Counted from the first letter of the stretch, positions 51,937 to 60,853 are shown. The stretch: 64,000 bases of DNA from JAPLDB01 sp038230515 (GCA_038230515.1 JBBRND010000018.1:1-64000), one strand, 5' to 3'. Made by a program: numbers and translations. Notes: generated by a model from the letters alone, not told the origin.

Positions 51937-53445
51937 TTATTCCTGCGGACTATTCAGTTTAACGAATTGAACATTCTTAAATGATAAAATTTCTAAAGGC
52001 AATTTACCATTATCGTTGATAATAATTCTGAAACCTTTTTTGTAGATGTTTTCAATAGTTGCGCTGTCTGGCAATAAACCATAAGCAACCTCATTTGTAT
52101 AAAACATTGCCTCAATCGGTTTTGAATAGTTGAACAGAACAGTATTTTCGGTTGACTGCTCTTTGTTCAGTTTCTTTAAATCTAAAACCCATTGCGGATT
52201 GCGTTCTCTCTTCTCAAATGGTTTTATTCTTTCAATAGAATATCTTATTGGCAAAGCGATGAGTAAAAATAAAATAACATTGAATATCAATTTGCGGTTG
52301 AATTTTTCTCTATATTTCAAAAGTTCGAACCAAAAAGCGGAAGACAAAATAAATATCGGAGGCGCAATAAGTAAAATGTAAGTATGTCTCTTCGTTTCGG
52401 CAAAAGAAAAAACTATTAGAGCAAAAATAATCCAAGTGCCAATAACACTAAGCCAAACGGACTTGTTTCCTTTAATAAGAAAATAAGTCATCCAGATTAA
52501 AGGAATATAAATCAGCTCTCCGAAAATTATTCTGATATAGTTTATGTAATACCAACACGGTCCATCATGTTCTTGAATTACATTACCCAAGGGTGTGAAA
52601 AAAGAACGTAGCATTTCTTTTGCTTCCAATGGGAACTTATTGCAAGCATAAATAAACCATGGTGCAGAGATCAATATAGAAACACCTAAAAGGCAAATTA
52701 ATCTGAAAATTATTTCGCGTAGTTTATATTTTTTCAATGCAACTACCAGCATTAACCAAACGGGCAAAACGATTAGTGCGGGTAATAACTTGCAAAGAAC
52801 AGAAATACCTAAGCAAATACCCGATAAAAATAAAAACAATAGCGACCTCTTCTCTTTAAGAATTGAAAGAATAGCCAACCAAATAGATAATTCTGTAAAA
52901 AAAATAAAAAACGTTTCAACATGATCGGAAGAAATCCTCCCAGCAGCTAACTCGATTAACGTGCCATGTATCGAATAAAGAAATGCTGCAAGCCAACCGA
53001 CTTTATTATTTAATAGCAATTTCGCAATATTGAAAGTAATAAGAATACCAACGGTCGAAATAATTATTGAAGGGATACGAATAGCTATTTCATTATTGCC
53101 GAATAAATAAATGCTGATGGATATTATCCATAATGGGAAAGGTGGCTTCGCAAGCCAAACATGATTGTTCGTCCAATCACTGAAGTTGTACGGAAGAATC
53201 GGATTATCGTAAAGCGTTGGAATGAGCGGATGCTTGAGAAGATTTTTTGCAACAAGGGCATGGTATCTTTCATCCCATGTGTTTAAAAAAAAATCCATTG
53301 AAGTAAAAATGCGGAGGGCAAGCCCGCAGATCATTAAAAGGAGAACGGCTATTTTGAAATTATCCTTTGAATAATATTTCCAGGAGAAGTAATAACCGAT
53401 TAAACAAAAAGTAACTGTGATACTTCCGAAAATCTGGTTATTCAT
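51937..53445 (-). CDS. GT39-like (PMT/ArnT) membrane glycosyltransferase
   Basis: 502 residues, about 11-12 transmembrane helices. The GT-C catalytic DE motif is seen in FFLNTWDERYHALVAKNLLKH (first periplasmic loop, about residues 50-70), followed by ALRIPSI-type helix starts (IAIRIPSIIISTVGI) and GRISSDHVETFF; the C-terminal part has a soluble domain (LNKEQSTENTVLFNYSKPIE). Such enzymes transfer a sugar from a polyprenyl-phosphate donor to a lipid or protein on the periplasmic side. First gene of the operon with the two GH16 genes; gaps are 6, 8 and 15 bp. Confidence 0.85.
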   Translation of the reverse strand: MNNQIFGSITVTFCLIGYYFSWKYYSKDNFKIAVLLLMICGLALRIFTSMDFFLNTWDERYHALVAKNLLKHPLIPTLYDNPILPYNFSDWTNNHVWLAKPPFPLWIISISIYLFGNNEIAIRIPSIIISTVGILITFNIAKLLLNNKVGWLAAFLYSIHGTLIELAAGRISSDHVETFFIFFTELSIWLAILSILKEKRSLLFLFLSGICLGISVLCKLLPALIVLPVWLMLVVALKKYKLREIIFRLICLLGVSILISAPWFIYACNKFPLEAKEMLRSFFTPLGNVIQEHDGPCWYYINYIRIIFGELIYIPLIWMTYFLIKGNKSVWLSVIGTWIIFALIVFSFAETKRHTYILLIAPPIFILSSAFWFELLKYREKFNRKLIFNVILFLLIALPIRYSIERIKPFEKRERNPQWVLDLKKLNKEQSTENTVLFNYSKPIEAMFYTNEVAYGLLPDSATIENIYKKGFRIIINDNGKLPLEILSFKNVQFVKLNSPQE

Positions 53446-53484
53446 TCATGAGTGAAATTTAAACTCATTTAAGAAATATCTCAT

Positions 53485-53694
53485 TCAATGATACCTCCCC
53501 GTTTCCTGTTGCTTGCGGCTGTAGTCGTTCATTTTGATGCGCTGTTTTCTGCGCACCATAAACATGGTAGTAGCAATAGCAGTACCGACAAGGAGGAACC
53601 ACCAAGATTCTTCACCGGTAAAAAACTGGAAAGCGGCTGCACAAAAAGTTCCGATGGCTACGCAAAGCCAGGCAATTTCAAGAATCCGGAGCAT
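53485..53694 (-). CDS. Small two-helix membrane protein
   Basis: 69 residues with two hydrophobic helices (ILEIAWLCVAIGTFCAAAFQFF and WWFLLVGTAIATTMFMVRRK) and a basic tail KQRIKMNDYSRKQQETGRYH. It overlaps the end of lptC by 17 bp, so it is translationally linked to it. Small two-helix proteins in this position are common in Bacteroidota; role unknown. Confidence 0.7.
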   Translation of the reverse strand: MLRILEIAWLCVAIGTFCAAAFQFFTGEESWWFLLVGTAIATTMFMVRRKQRIKMNDYSRKQQETGRYH

Positions 53695-54244
53695 GATCGT
53701 TTGGGTTTATTGGTATGGTTCCTTTTATGTTAAAGATTTTATACTTGCTGAAATCCTGGTTGGCTTCAAAGCCCGTACCCATAATTATTTCATCCTTCTT
53801 GGTAATTTTTACAAACTCATCGCTTTTCAACTTCTCTGTGCGCTCATCCCAGATGAGGTGCTCAGTGTTTAGTGTTTCTCCTTTTTCATTTACTACTACA
53901 ACATTTTTTCGCACTTCCATTTTCTGATCTCGTTCGTAGCGGATGCCATAGTCAGCAGTAAGTTTGCTTTTCACGTTCAAGCTATCGTCAAAGAAATCTG
54001 CTTTCAATCCCTGCGGCATTTCGATGTACGGATTTTCAGCTTGGTAATGATTCAATTGCCTGGCGAATATTTCCACTTGCACTTTTCCGGAGTCGCTGTA
54101 CAGCATCCTGATGTTCGTTGCTGTTTCAACGGGAGATACTTTGTGATCGCTTAACAGTTTTACTTTTTCAATATCATTTTCGCACGAAGCAAAAATGAGA
54201 GTCAATGAAAAAATAAAAACGATTGCAAATTTTTTCCGAAACAC
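53678..54244 (-). CDS. lptC: LPS export protein LptC
   Basis: 188 residues from GTG 54244; there is no in-frame ATG nearby. The lipobox is IFASC, so it is lipoprotein-anchored as in Bacteroidota rather than by a helix. The LptC beta-jellyroll is recognisable: TATNIRMLYSDSGKVQVEIFA, YIEMPQGLKADFFDDSLNVKSKLTADYGIRY, and LNTEHLIWDERTEKLKSDEF. It receives LPS from LptBFG and passes it to LptA in the periplasm. A -7 element lies directly upstream of the start. Neighbours: an outer-membrane protein and coaX upstream, as in many Bacteroidota. Confidence 0.9.
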   Translation of the reverse strand: MFRKKFAIVFIFSLTLIFASCENDIEKVKLLSDHKVSPVETATNIRMLYSDSGKVQVEIFARQLNHYQAENPYIEMPQGLKADFFDDSLNVKSKLTADYGIRYERDQKMEVRKNVVVVNEKGETLNTEHLIWDERTEKLKSDEFVKITKKDEIIMGTGFEANQDFSKYKIFNIKGTIPINPNDHAPDS

Positions 54245-54249
54245 TTGAG

Positions 54250-54257
54250 CAAAGATA
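54250..54257 (-). promoter_or_regulatory. Bacteroidota -7 element TATCTTTG of lptC
   Basis: An exact TAnnTTTG match on the minus strand, ending 5 bp before GTG 54244; the transcript would be leaderless or nearly so. Confidence 0.5.
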
Positions 54258-54357
54258 CACGATTCATTGAATCAGAAAAAAGTTGATTGGTTTATTAAGT
54301 TGATTAATTGATTGGGGCTTTACCAATAAACAAATCAACCGATCAACTGAGTTAATC

Positions 54358-55872
54358 TTAATCGAATTTGGGTTTGATAAACCACCGGTCATTCAGCGTA
54401 AAGCCGAGTGAGCATTTTATGTAATTCAGTTCAACTAAATTATTGGCAGTCGTTCCCCGCCTGCCGGCTTCGAGTGCAAGTTGAATCGTAGTGGCCACCC
54501 TCTTCATCGGGAAGCCGAAACCAACGCTTACACCATAATCAGCCAACTGCGAATTGCGAAGTTGCAGATATGTTTGTTCGTAATGCGCACCGATGCGATA
54601 TTGAATTAAACTGAAATAAGATTTTATGCTTCTGTCGTTCGGAGTCCATTGCAAACCTGCTGCGGAACGCCAACTGTTTGACAGCGCATCTTTCTCACCG
54701 AACAATGAATAGTCCTGCCAGTTTTGAATTGAGAAATCGGTGCCGATAATCCATCGTGTGCCCTCTTTAACGGTAGCCCCAAATCCCAGAGAGAGAGGAA
54801 GAAAAAGTCTTCCGCTTTTGTCTTCAATGCTGTAAACCGTATCGCGGATGTAGTCTATTCCGTTGTAGAGGTAATAGCTCTGGGCGAGTTTTGTGTGTTT
54901 TCCTTTTAATGAAATAGATGGAGAACCCGTTAACCCGATTGAAAGCGACCAATCACTTTTTTGTTTACGGATTACTACATGTTCGCGAGTAGAATCTGCC
55001 TTTGAAATTTGTTGATTGAGTTCAGAAATATTTTTCTCAAACGATTCGCGCTGACTTGCAAGAACGATAGTATCGCCAGTGTTTGCGTGGTTTACTGCAT
55101 AAAGAAGTTTTTTCAAAACCTCCATAGAATCCTCCAACGTTTCGAGGCGCTTATCAAACAACATCAAGCTATCACTTTTTGCAATGGATAAACTGTCGAA
55201 TGTTTTCAGCAACCCGGCATTAAAGTAAAAATCGTTGATAACCGTTTCATCCGTCACTTTAGCGTTGTAGTAATTGTTTGACGGATAATAGATTTTACGC
55301 AATTGATCAATGGTGCCAAAAAGAAATGAAACATTTACTCCGGCAGAAAAGCCCTTTCCAAGTGCTAGGCCAGTACCTACATAAAACTGATTCAATCCAC
55401 CCGATCCTTCATAGAGATGGTATTCATCATCACCGACAATATTTGTTTGATGATCGGCAATGCCATATCCTACATTACTATAGGGCAACAATCCGAAACT
55501 TACTCCCCACTTTTTTGCTCTCAGTGGAAAAGCCATTGCTAGGTAACCGAACTGCGCGTTGTATTGATAGCCCTCGCTTGAAGAATTTTTAAGTTGATAC
55601 ATGCTGCTGTTACCAGCAGCTTCAAAAGTGGTAAGTGTAAGAGCGCTGTAGCTTGCGGGATTTGAGAAGTTGATTGAGTATGGTTGCGAGAGTGCGAAAG
55701 ACAAGCCACCCATACCAAGGTTTTTTGAGAAACCTCCGAATTGAAGATCGCCAACACCATATCGCGAATAAGGAGAACTCGTTAAATCCTGTGCGCGGAC
55801 TGTGAAAGAGAAGAGAAAAAGAAAAAGAAAAACGAAATTATTTTTTCGGGAGATTGTGTTGTAAAATATCAT
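54358..55872 (-). CDS. Outer-membrane protein (FadL/OMPP1-like), with coiled-coil insert
   Basis: 504 residues. A signal peptide (NNFVFLFLFLFSFTVRAQ) is followed by SSPYSRYGVGDLQFGGFSKNLGMGG, the typical opening of a Bacteroidota outer-membrane channel family beside lptC. Barrel strands with FSNPASYSALT and WGVSFGLLPYSNVGYG follow. Between residues about 205 and 300 there is a charged, helical, coiled-coil-like insert (FDKRLETLEDSMEVLKKLLYA, SFEKNISELNQQISKAD) rare in such barrels. The C-terminal strands end YIKCSLGFTLNDRWFIKPKFD. Role unknown; a transport channel or barrel partner of envelope genes is likely. The start ATG overlaps coaX by 35 bp. Confidence 0.75.
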   Translation of the reverse strand: MIFYNTISRKNNFVFLFLFLFSFTVRAQDLTSSPYSRYGVGDLQFGGFSKNLGMGGLSFALSQPYSINFSNPASYSALTLTTFEAAGNSSMYQLKNSSSEGYQYNAQFGYLAMAFPLRAKKWGVSFGLLPYSNVGYGIADHQTNIVGDDEYHLYEGSGGLNQFYVGTGLALGKGFSAGVNVSFLFGTIDQLRKIYYPSNNYYNAKVTDETVINDFYFNAGLLKTFDSLSIAKSDSLMLFDKRLETLEDSMEVLKKLLYAVNHANTGDTIVLASQRESFEKNISELNQQISKADSTREHVVIRKQKSDWSLSIGLTGSPSISLKGKHTKLAQSYYLYNGIDYIRDTVYSIEDKSGRLFLPLSLGFGATVKEGTRWIIGTDFSIQNWQDYSLFGEKDALSNSWRSAAGLQWTPNDRSIKSYFSLIQYRIGAHYEQTYLQLRNSQLADYGVSVGFGFPMKRVATTIQLALEAGRRGTTANNLVELNYIKCSLGFTLNDRWFIKPKFD

Positions 55873-56566
55873 TGAGTCCTTTAGCAGTCAATTTAGGTGC
55901 GGCAAAGATGGGGAAATTAAAAAGATGCGCAAAACAATCAGCATCACCACCTGTAATGATCACTTTCAGTTCACCGAAGTTTTTATGAAATAATAAAACA
56001 TATCCGATCATTTCGCTAAGGATTCCCTGCTGTACTCCGGAACGTATGGATTCTTTTGTGCTTGCACCCAAATATTTTCCATCATCAACTGGCTTTACTA
56101 ATGGAAGTTTATCAGTAAAACGATGAAGCGATTCATATCTCATCATCATTCCCGGACTGATGGCCCCCCCTAGGTATTCGTTTTCAGCATTCACGAAATC
56201 ATATTTGATACATGTGCCGGCATCAATTACAAGGCAGTTACTTCCGGGATAAGTTTTTGAAGCAGCAACAGCATTTGCAATTCTGTCGTTGCCGAGTGTT
56301 TCTTTTGTTTTATAAAGGTTCTTTAGCGGGAGGAGAGTTTTGTGGCTCAACTCAATAAACGTTGAATGTTTTTTCAGAAACGATTTCAATGCCTCATCTC
56401 CTTTTATTACAGAGGAAAGAATGGATGCTGCAGGTTTGTGTGTAGAGAAAATTTTTTTGAGAGGAGTAACTGTAAGTTTTGGAAATGAATAATCTTTAAC
56501 AAGTTTGTTTCCTTCAAAAACAAAAACTTTCGCTCGCGTATTCCCGATGTCAATAACGAGGTTCAT
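55838..56566 (-). CDS. coaX: Type III pantothenate kinase
   Basis: 242 residues. It phosphorylates pantothenate with ATP, the first step of CoA synthesis. Family motifs: LVIDIGNTRAKVFVF (phosphate loop), GNDRIANAVAA, VIDAGTCIKYDFVNAENEYLGGAISPGM (Asp catalytic base), and DGKYLGASTKESIRSGVQQG. The length is usual. The 3' end overlaps the start of the outer-membrane protein gene; lptC follows, an order that recurs in Bacteroidota genomes. Confidence 0.93.
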   Translation of the reverse strand: MNLVIDIGNTRAKVFVFEGNKLVKDYSFPKLTVTPLKKIFSTHKPAASILSSVIKGDEALKSFLKKHSTFIELSHKTLLPLKNLYKTKETLGNDRIANAVAASKTYPGSNCLVIDAGTCIKYDFVNAENEYLGGAISPGMMMRYESLHRFTDKLPLVKPVDDGKYLGASTKESIRSGVQQGILSEMIGYVLLFHKNFGELKVIITGGDADCFAHLFNFPIFAAPKLTAKGLNDILQHNLPKK

Positions 56567-56635
56567 CTTTTCTTAAATAAAATTTGCAGTAAAAGTAATG
56601 GAATCATTTTTTGTTTCGCAGGCGGAAAATATTTC

Positions 56636-56643
56636 TACTTTTG
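56636..56643 (+). promoter_or_regulatory. Bacteroidota -7 element TACTTTTG of tRNA-Phe
   Basis: An exact TAnnTTTG match 16 bp before the tRNA; a TTG at 56611-56613 lies 22 bp upstream as a possible -33 box. Confidence 0.5.
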
Positions 56644-56659
56644 CCGACCTAATTTTTTG

Positions 56660-56732
56660 GGTGACATAGCTCAGTCGGTAGAGCAAAGGACTGAAAATCC
56701 TTGTGTCGCTGGTTCGATTCCAGCTGTCACCA
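56660..56732 (+). tRNA. tRNA-Phe (GAA)
   Basis: 73 nt. Acceptor arm GGTGACA pairs with TGTCACC, followed by discriminator A. The anticodon stem AAGGA/TCCTT encloses loop CTGAAAA, anticodon GAA. The T arm is GCTGG-TTCGATT-CCAGC. The 3' CCA is not encoded. Confidence 0.95.
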
Positions 56733-56810
56733 CTAAAGATCCCTTAACCAATTCTGGCGGGAAACCTTTAAATGTGTGTATCGTATTGATTGAATATAAG
56801 TAATTTAGCA

Positions 56811-57206
56811 ATGGATACCAAATTTGACCGCGTATTGTTGATTGACGATAACGACATTGATAATTTCATCAATGAGCGCATGATCACTACTTCTAATTTT
56901 TCGAAACAGGTGATTGTGAAAAATTCTGCAGAAAGTGCATTGGATCACTTACGCAGGAATTCGGATTCGACAGAAACTCTTCCACAGGTTATTTTTCTTG
57001 ATTTAAACATGCCCGTGATGGATGGTTTTGGTTTTCTTGAGGAATATGAAAAGATGAACGACACTATCAAACAGTTTTGTAAAATCATTGTGCTTTCTTC
57101 CTCAATTTCCGCTGAAGACATTAACCGTGCCTCAACCAATCAGTATGTGGTGAAGTACCTGAATAAGCCGCTGGGTGAAAAGTATCTTCAGGCGGTGAAC
57201 TTCTAG
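56811..57206 (+). CDS. Single-domain response regulator
   Basis: 131 residues from ATG 56811. The receiver fold is complete: acidic pocket LLIDDNDID, phospho-acceptor in IFLDLNMPVMDGFGFLE, Ser of IVLSSSISAED, and the Lys-Pro of LNKPLGEKY. No output domain. These CheY-like proteins in Bacteroidota usually act by protein-protein contact or as phosphate relays. It lies 78 bp past tRNA-Phe and has its own terminator. A paralogue is encoded at 63539-63976. Confidence 0.87.
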   Translation: MDTKFDRVLLIDDNDIDNFINERMITTSNFSKQVIVKNSAESALDHLRRNSDSTETLPQVIFLDLNMPVMDGFGFLEEYEKMNDTIKQFCKIIVLSSSISAEDINRASTNQYVVKYLNKPLGEKYLQAVNF

Positions 57207-57246
57207 GGGTACGAATAACGAAAAGATAAAAATTTACGAGTATAAA

Positions 57247-57274
57247 AGAGTAGTGGGAGTTACTCTTTTTTTGT
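57247..57274 (+). terminator. Terminator of the response regulator
   Basis: AGAGTA (57247-57252) pairs with TACTCT (57261-57266), followed by a T run. The convergent nadE ends 10 bp beyond. Confidence 0.7.
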
Positions 57275-57283
57275 GATTATTAT

Positions 57284-58915
57284 TTATGAAAGATACTTCC
57301 CGACAATTGGTAATCTTCTTCCCTGTCCGAATGCTTTCGGAGAAACGCGAAGGATAGGAGGCGCTTGGTAACGCTTATATTCATTCGTATTCACGAGTTT
57401 CAAAATCCGCTTTACGAGAGCTGAATCATTTCCCATGTCAATTAATTCATGGGGACTTTTACGCTGCTCGATGTATTGATAAAGTATTGGGTCGAGCGTA
57501 TGATACTCAGGCAAAGAATCAGAATCTTTTTGATCAAGTCTTAATTCTGCAGAAGGGGCTTTGGTAATAATCGCATTCGGGATTATTTCTTTTTCAGCGT
57601 TGATGTGGTTTGCCAATTCATAAACTTCCGTTTTGTAAACATCACCAATTACGCAAAGTCCTCCGCACATATCTCCGTACAGTGTTCCGTAGCCAACTGC
57701 GATCTCGCTTTTGTTTGATGTGTTCAGTAAAATGTGTCCGAACTTATTTGAGAGTGCCATCAGGATCATTCCGCGAATGCGTGCTTGGATATTTTCTTCG
57801 GCAATGTTTTGAGGCAGGTCTTTAAACTGTCTTCTCAACGTATGAATATATTCTTCAAAAATAGGTTCAATCGGAATCAGTTCATGATGCACACCAAGGT
57901 TTTTGCAAAGTGCCAGTGAATCCGTTACCGATTCCAAAGAAGAAAACTGAGAAGGCATTAAAACAGGAAGAACATTTTCTTTTCCCAAGGCTTTAACTGC
58001 GAGGCACAACACAGCTGCCGAATCAATCCCTCCTGATAAACCAAGAATTGATTTTGGGAAATTTTGCTTTTGAAAATAATCTTTGATGCCAAGAACTAAT
58101 GCTGAGTGTATTCTATCAATCTTTGAATTTGATTTTTCGACTTCCAACTCCTGACTGCTTCCTTCCGACTCAATGATTAGAAAATCTTCTTGGAAATATT
58201 TCATCTCATTCACCACCTCTCCCTTTTCATTCATCACCAGCGAACCTCCGTCAAAAATAATTTCTGTTTGTGCGCCTACATGATTTATATAAACCAGGGG
58301 AAGATTGTATTGAATTGCATTCCGATTCAAAATACTTTTTCTTTTTTCCTGCTGATCATAATCAAAAGGTGAAGCCGCAATGTTGATCATCAGTTCCGGT
58401 TTCTCTTTGATAAGTTCATCCATAGGAGAAGCAACGTACATCGGATCGTCTTCCACATTCCAGAGGTCTTCGCAAATGGTGAGTGCGATTTTTTTTCCGT
58501 TTACCTTGATGCAGTGGAAATTCCGGTTGGGTTCGAAGTAGCGGTACTCATCAAAGATGTCGTAATTGGGAAGAAGTGCTTTGTGAATTACATCAACGAT
58601 CTTACCATCAGTACAAATGTATGCTGAGTTGAAAAGATTTTTTCCTTCAATTTTTGGATTCACGGTTGGGCAGCCGATGATTGCAGTAATGCCAATGCAG
58701 CCGGAAGCAATTTCTTCAGAAGATTTTTTACAGCGATCAATAAAATCCCTGAACTCTAAAAAATCGCGTGGAGGATAGCCGCTTATGCACAACTCAGGAA
58801 AAACAATCAGCTCTGCATTCTCATTCTTTGCCCGTTCAATTGCTCCTTTGATTTTGAAAACATTTTTTTCAAAATCACCGATTACCACGTTTAGTTGAGC
58901 AAGTACAATTTTCAC
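57284..58915 (-). CDS. nadE: Glutamine-hydrolysing NAD+ synthase
   Basis: 543 residues. It amidates NAAD to NAD+ with glutamine as ammonia donor. The N-terminal nitrilase-type domain (1-270) has the triad regions VFPELCISGYPPRDFL (Glu), HKALLPNYDIFDEYRYF (Lys) and ALTICEDLWNVED (Cys). The C-terminal synthetase domain (from about 280) has the P-loop LGLSGGIDSAAVLCLAVKALG and GGLCVIGDVYKTEVYELA. The length matches the two-domain enzymes. In Flavobacteria nadE is known beside gldB; here one barrel gene lies between them. Confidence 0.95.
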   Translation of the reverse strand: MKIVLAQLNVVIGDFEKNVFKIKGAIERAKNENAELIVFPELCISGYPPRDFLEFRDFIDRCKKSSEEIASGCIGITAIIGCPTVNPKIEGKNLFNSAYICTDGKIVDVIHKALLPNYDIFDEYRYFEPNRNFHCIKVNGKKIALTICEDLWNVEDDPMYVASPMDELIKEKPELMINIAASPFDYDQQEKRKSILNRNAIQYNLPLVYINHVGAQTEIIFDGGSLVMNEKGEVVNEMKYFQEDFLIIESEGSSQELEVEKSNSKIDRIHSALVLGIKDYFQKQNFPKSILGLSGGIDSAAVLCLAVKALGKENVLPVLMPSQFSSLESVTDSLALCKNLGVHHELIPIEPIFEEYIHTLRRQFKDLPQNIAEENIQARIRGMILMALSNKFGHILLNTSNKSEIAVGYGTLYGDMCGGLCVIGDVYKTEVYELANHINAEKEIIPNAIITKAPSAELRLDQKDSDSLPEYHTLDPILYQYIEQRKSPHELIDMGNDSALVKRILKLVNTNEYKRYQAPPILRVSPKAFGQGRRLPIVGKYLS

Positions 58916-58959
58916 AGGTACGAATAGGGAATGATTTCGAATTTACGAATGGCGGAAAC

Positions 58960-58988
58960 AAAAAACCCCATCCTTTTCAGAATGGGGT
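58960..58988 (-). terminator. Terminator of the PorT-like gene
   Basis: ACCCCAT pairs with ATGGGGT around a 10-nt loop, with a T run on the minus strand; 20 bp past the stop at 59008. Confidence 0.8.
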
Positions 58989-59007
58989 GCAAAGGTAAAT
59001 TCATTTC

Positions 59008-59658
59008 TCAGAACAGAATGCCGACAGTAAGTCCCAGATAATTGCTCCTGCCTGTATTGGGACCTGCAAGAATGTCGAGAAAACCATTGTCGAATGTAAT
59101 TCCTAAAAGCAGCGAAGTATTTCCACTGAGATTATATTCTGCTCCGGCAGCAATGATAAGAGATAGGTTAAAATTATTGATGTCGTCATTTACATCAACG
59201 TTACTTTCTGATTTAGTAGGAGTTGATTTATTGGTGTATTCGGTTTTTACATCTGCCCTTGTACGTATCGCATAGCCAGGTGCAATTCCTACCTGGAAGA
59301 AATAAGTTAAGTATCCGATCTCATTTGTTTTTAATTTTAAGGTAAGCGGCACTTCAATAAACTGTAAAGAATAGCTTTTGGAAACAATGAATGTATCTAT
59401 AGCTTCCTTCGTCTTTCCGCCACGGTATGCAACTTCAATGCCTGTTGAAAAAGCATAACGATCAGCAAAGCCAAAGTCGGTGATAAGTCCATAGCCAAAA
59501 CCAAACGGAGTGCCATCGTTTAATCCGCTTGGATCGGTTTTTATCCACGCAAGAGAAGGAGTTGCTTTTACTCCGAAATGAAATTTTGATCCGGTGCTTT
59601 GCGCAAAAACTGCTGCTGTAAATGTTGCCAGTGTGAGAACAAGAAGTGCCTTTTTCAT
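59008..59658 (-). CDS. PorT-like outer-membrane beta-barrel protein
   Basis: 216 residues. Signal peptide MKKALLVLTLATFTAAVFAQ. Eight-strand barrel pattern typical of the PorT/outer-membrane beta-barrel family (SKFHFGVKATPSLAWI, YGLITDFGFADRYAFSTGIEVAYRG, SLQFIEVPLTLKLKTNEIGYL, FFQVGIAPGYAIRTRA, LSLIIAAGAEYNLSGNTSLLLGITFDNGF, GLTVGILF). The LQFIEVPLTLKL segment is the diagnostic of that family. PorT proper is a T9SS assembly factor, but many paralogues have unknown roles, so the symbol is left empty. It is divergent from gldB. Confidence 0.8.
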   Translation of the reverse strand: MKKALLVLTLATFTAAVFAQSTGSKFHFGVKATPSLAWIKTDPSGLNDGTPFGFGYGLITDFGFADRYAFSTGIEVAYRGGKTKEAIDTFIVSKSYSLQFIEVPLTLKLKTNEIGYLTYFFQVGIAPGYAIRTRADVKTEYTNKSTPTKSESNVDVNDDINNFNLSLIIAAGAEYNLSGNTSLLLGITFDNGFLDILAGPNTGRSNYLGLTVGILF

Positions 59659-59726
59659 TTTTATTTTTTAGTATTTGAATTGTTGTTAAGTGAATGTTGA
59701 TCTCCTTTGCGGTGCTTTCTTTCTTC

Positions 59727-59734
59727 TAACTTTG
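59727..59734 (+). promoter_or_regulatory. Promoter of gldB (TTTG-N17-TAACTTTG)
   Basis: A TTTG at 59706-59709 and TAACTTTG at 59727-59734 with 17 bp between, matching the Bacteroidota -33/-7 consensus. It lies inside the longest open frame of gldB, so the true start must be downstream (ATG 59765). Confidence 0.7.
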
Positions 59735-59764
59735 CCGCCCGAGCAACATAAATTTCCCGCTGCA

Positions 59765-60784
59765 ATGTTACGTCAATTTTCATCCTGTTTTCCGTGGAGG
59801 CATTCAATTATTCTATACATGCTGTTGTTCATAGTCTCCTGCAATCCGGATAAAAGAAAAATTGATGTGTCCAAGGTAAATTTGAGTATCTCTGTTGTTC
59901 GTTTGGAAGATGACTTGGCAACTTCTGTTAACAACCTTGCTTTTTTGAAAAAAAAGTACGGAAGTTTTTTTGACCTCTTTACGTATCAGCTCCTCAAGAT
60001 CGGAACTCCGGATACCGTGCTCTTCAAAACGCGGCTAAATGATTTTGTACATGATGCCGACATCAGCAACATTTATGCTGACACAAAAAAAATGTATACT
60101 GATTTTTCTTTAATCAATGATCAGCTTACGGATGCATTCCGTTATTTCAATTATTATTTTCCCCACAAAATAATTCCCAAAGTAGTCACCTACGTCTCCG
60201 GTTTCAGCTATGCTGTGGTGTGTGCCGACAGTTCAATGGGAATAGGGCTGGATATGTATCTGGGCAGCGATTCAAAATATTATCCCTCGTTACAGCTTCC
60301 TGAATACAAAATAAAAAGAATGAGAAAAGAATACATTGCTGCGGATGCAATGCGCGGGTGGGCACAGAGTGAATGGGAACAAAACGCTTCTGAAACTGAT
60401 TTACTGAGTCAGATGATTTATCAGGGCAAGGTTCAGTATTTTCTTGATGCTACGTTGCCCGATGCTGCCGATAGCATCAAGTTCGGATACACGAAGCAGC
60501 AGCTTGACTGGTGTACTGCAAGCGAAAAAGCAATCTGGAGCTTTCTTGTTGATCAGAAACTGTTGTTTGCTACCGATGCAAGTATGACTGCAAAGTATGT
60601 AAACGATGGGCCTACAACAAATGGCTTTCCGAAAGAGTCCCCTGGAAACGTTGGCGCGTGGATCGGTTTTCGGATTGTGAAAGCATACATGGAAAAATAT
60701 CCTGATCTTCCGCTTGACAAACTGATGAACGAGATTGATTACAAGAAAATTTTCCGCGACTCAAACTATAAACCTGCAAAGTAA
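59765..60784 (+). CDS. gldB: Gliding motility lipoprotein GldB
   Basis: 339 residues from ATG 59765, the first after the promoter. The lipobox is LLFIVSC followed by NPDKRK. GldB features: LEDDLATSVNNLAFLKKKYGSFFDLFTYQLLKIG, YYFPHKIIPKVVTYVSGFSYAVVCADSSMGIGLDMYLGSDSKYYPSL, and a C-terminal GAWIGFRIVKAYMEKYPDLPLDKLMNE. It is an inner-membrane or periplasmic lipoprotein essential for gliding in Flavobacterium; its biochemical action is not known. gldC follows 69 bp downstream with its own -7 element. Confidence 0.92.
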   Translation: MLRQFSSCFPWRHSIILYMLLFIVSCNPDKRKIDVSKVNLSISVVRLEDDLATSVNNLAFLKKKYGSFFDLFTYQLLKIGTPDTVLFKTRLNDFVHDADISNIYADTKKMYTDFSLINDQLTDAFRYFNYYFPHKIIPKVVTYVSGFSYAVVCADSSMGIGLDMYLGSDSKYYPSLQLPEYKIKRMRKEYIAADAMRGWAQSEWEQNASETDLLSQMIYQGKVQYFLDATLPDAADSIKFGYTKQQLDWCTASEKAIWSFLVDQKLLFATDASMTAKYVNDGPTTNGFPKESPGNVGAWIGFRIVKAYMEKYPDLPLDKLMNEIDYKKIFRDSNYKPAK

Positions 60785-60823
60785 AAGCAGTTGAAATCTG
60801 AAAAATAGTATCTCTGCAATTCG

Positions 60824-60831
60824 TAAATTTG
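60824..60831 (+). promoter_or_regulatory. Bacteroidota -7 element TAAATTTG of gldC
   Basis: An exact TAnnTTTG match 22 bp before ATG 60854. Confidence 0.5.
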
Positions 60832-60853
60832 CACCCATTCAATATTCGAACCC

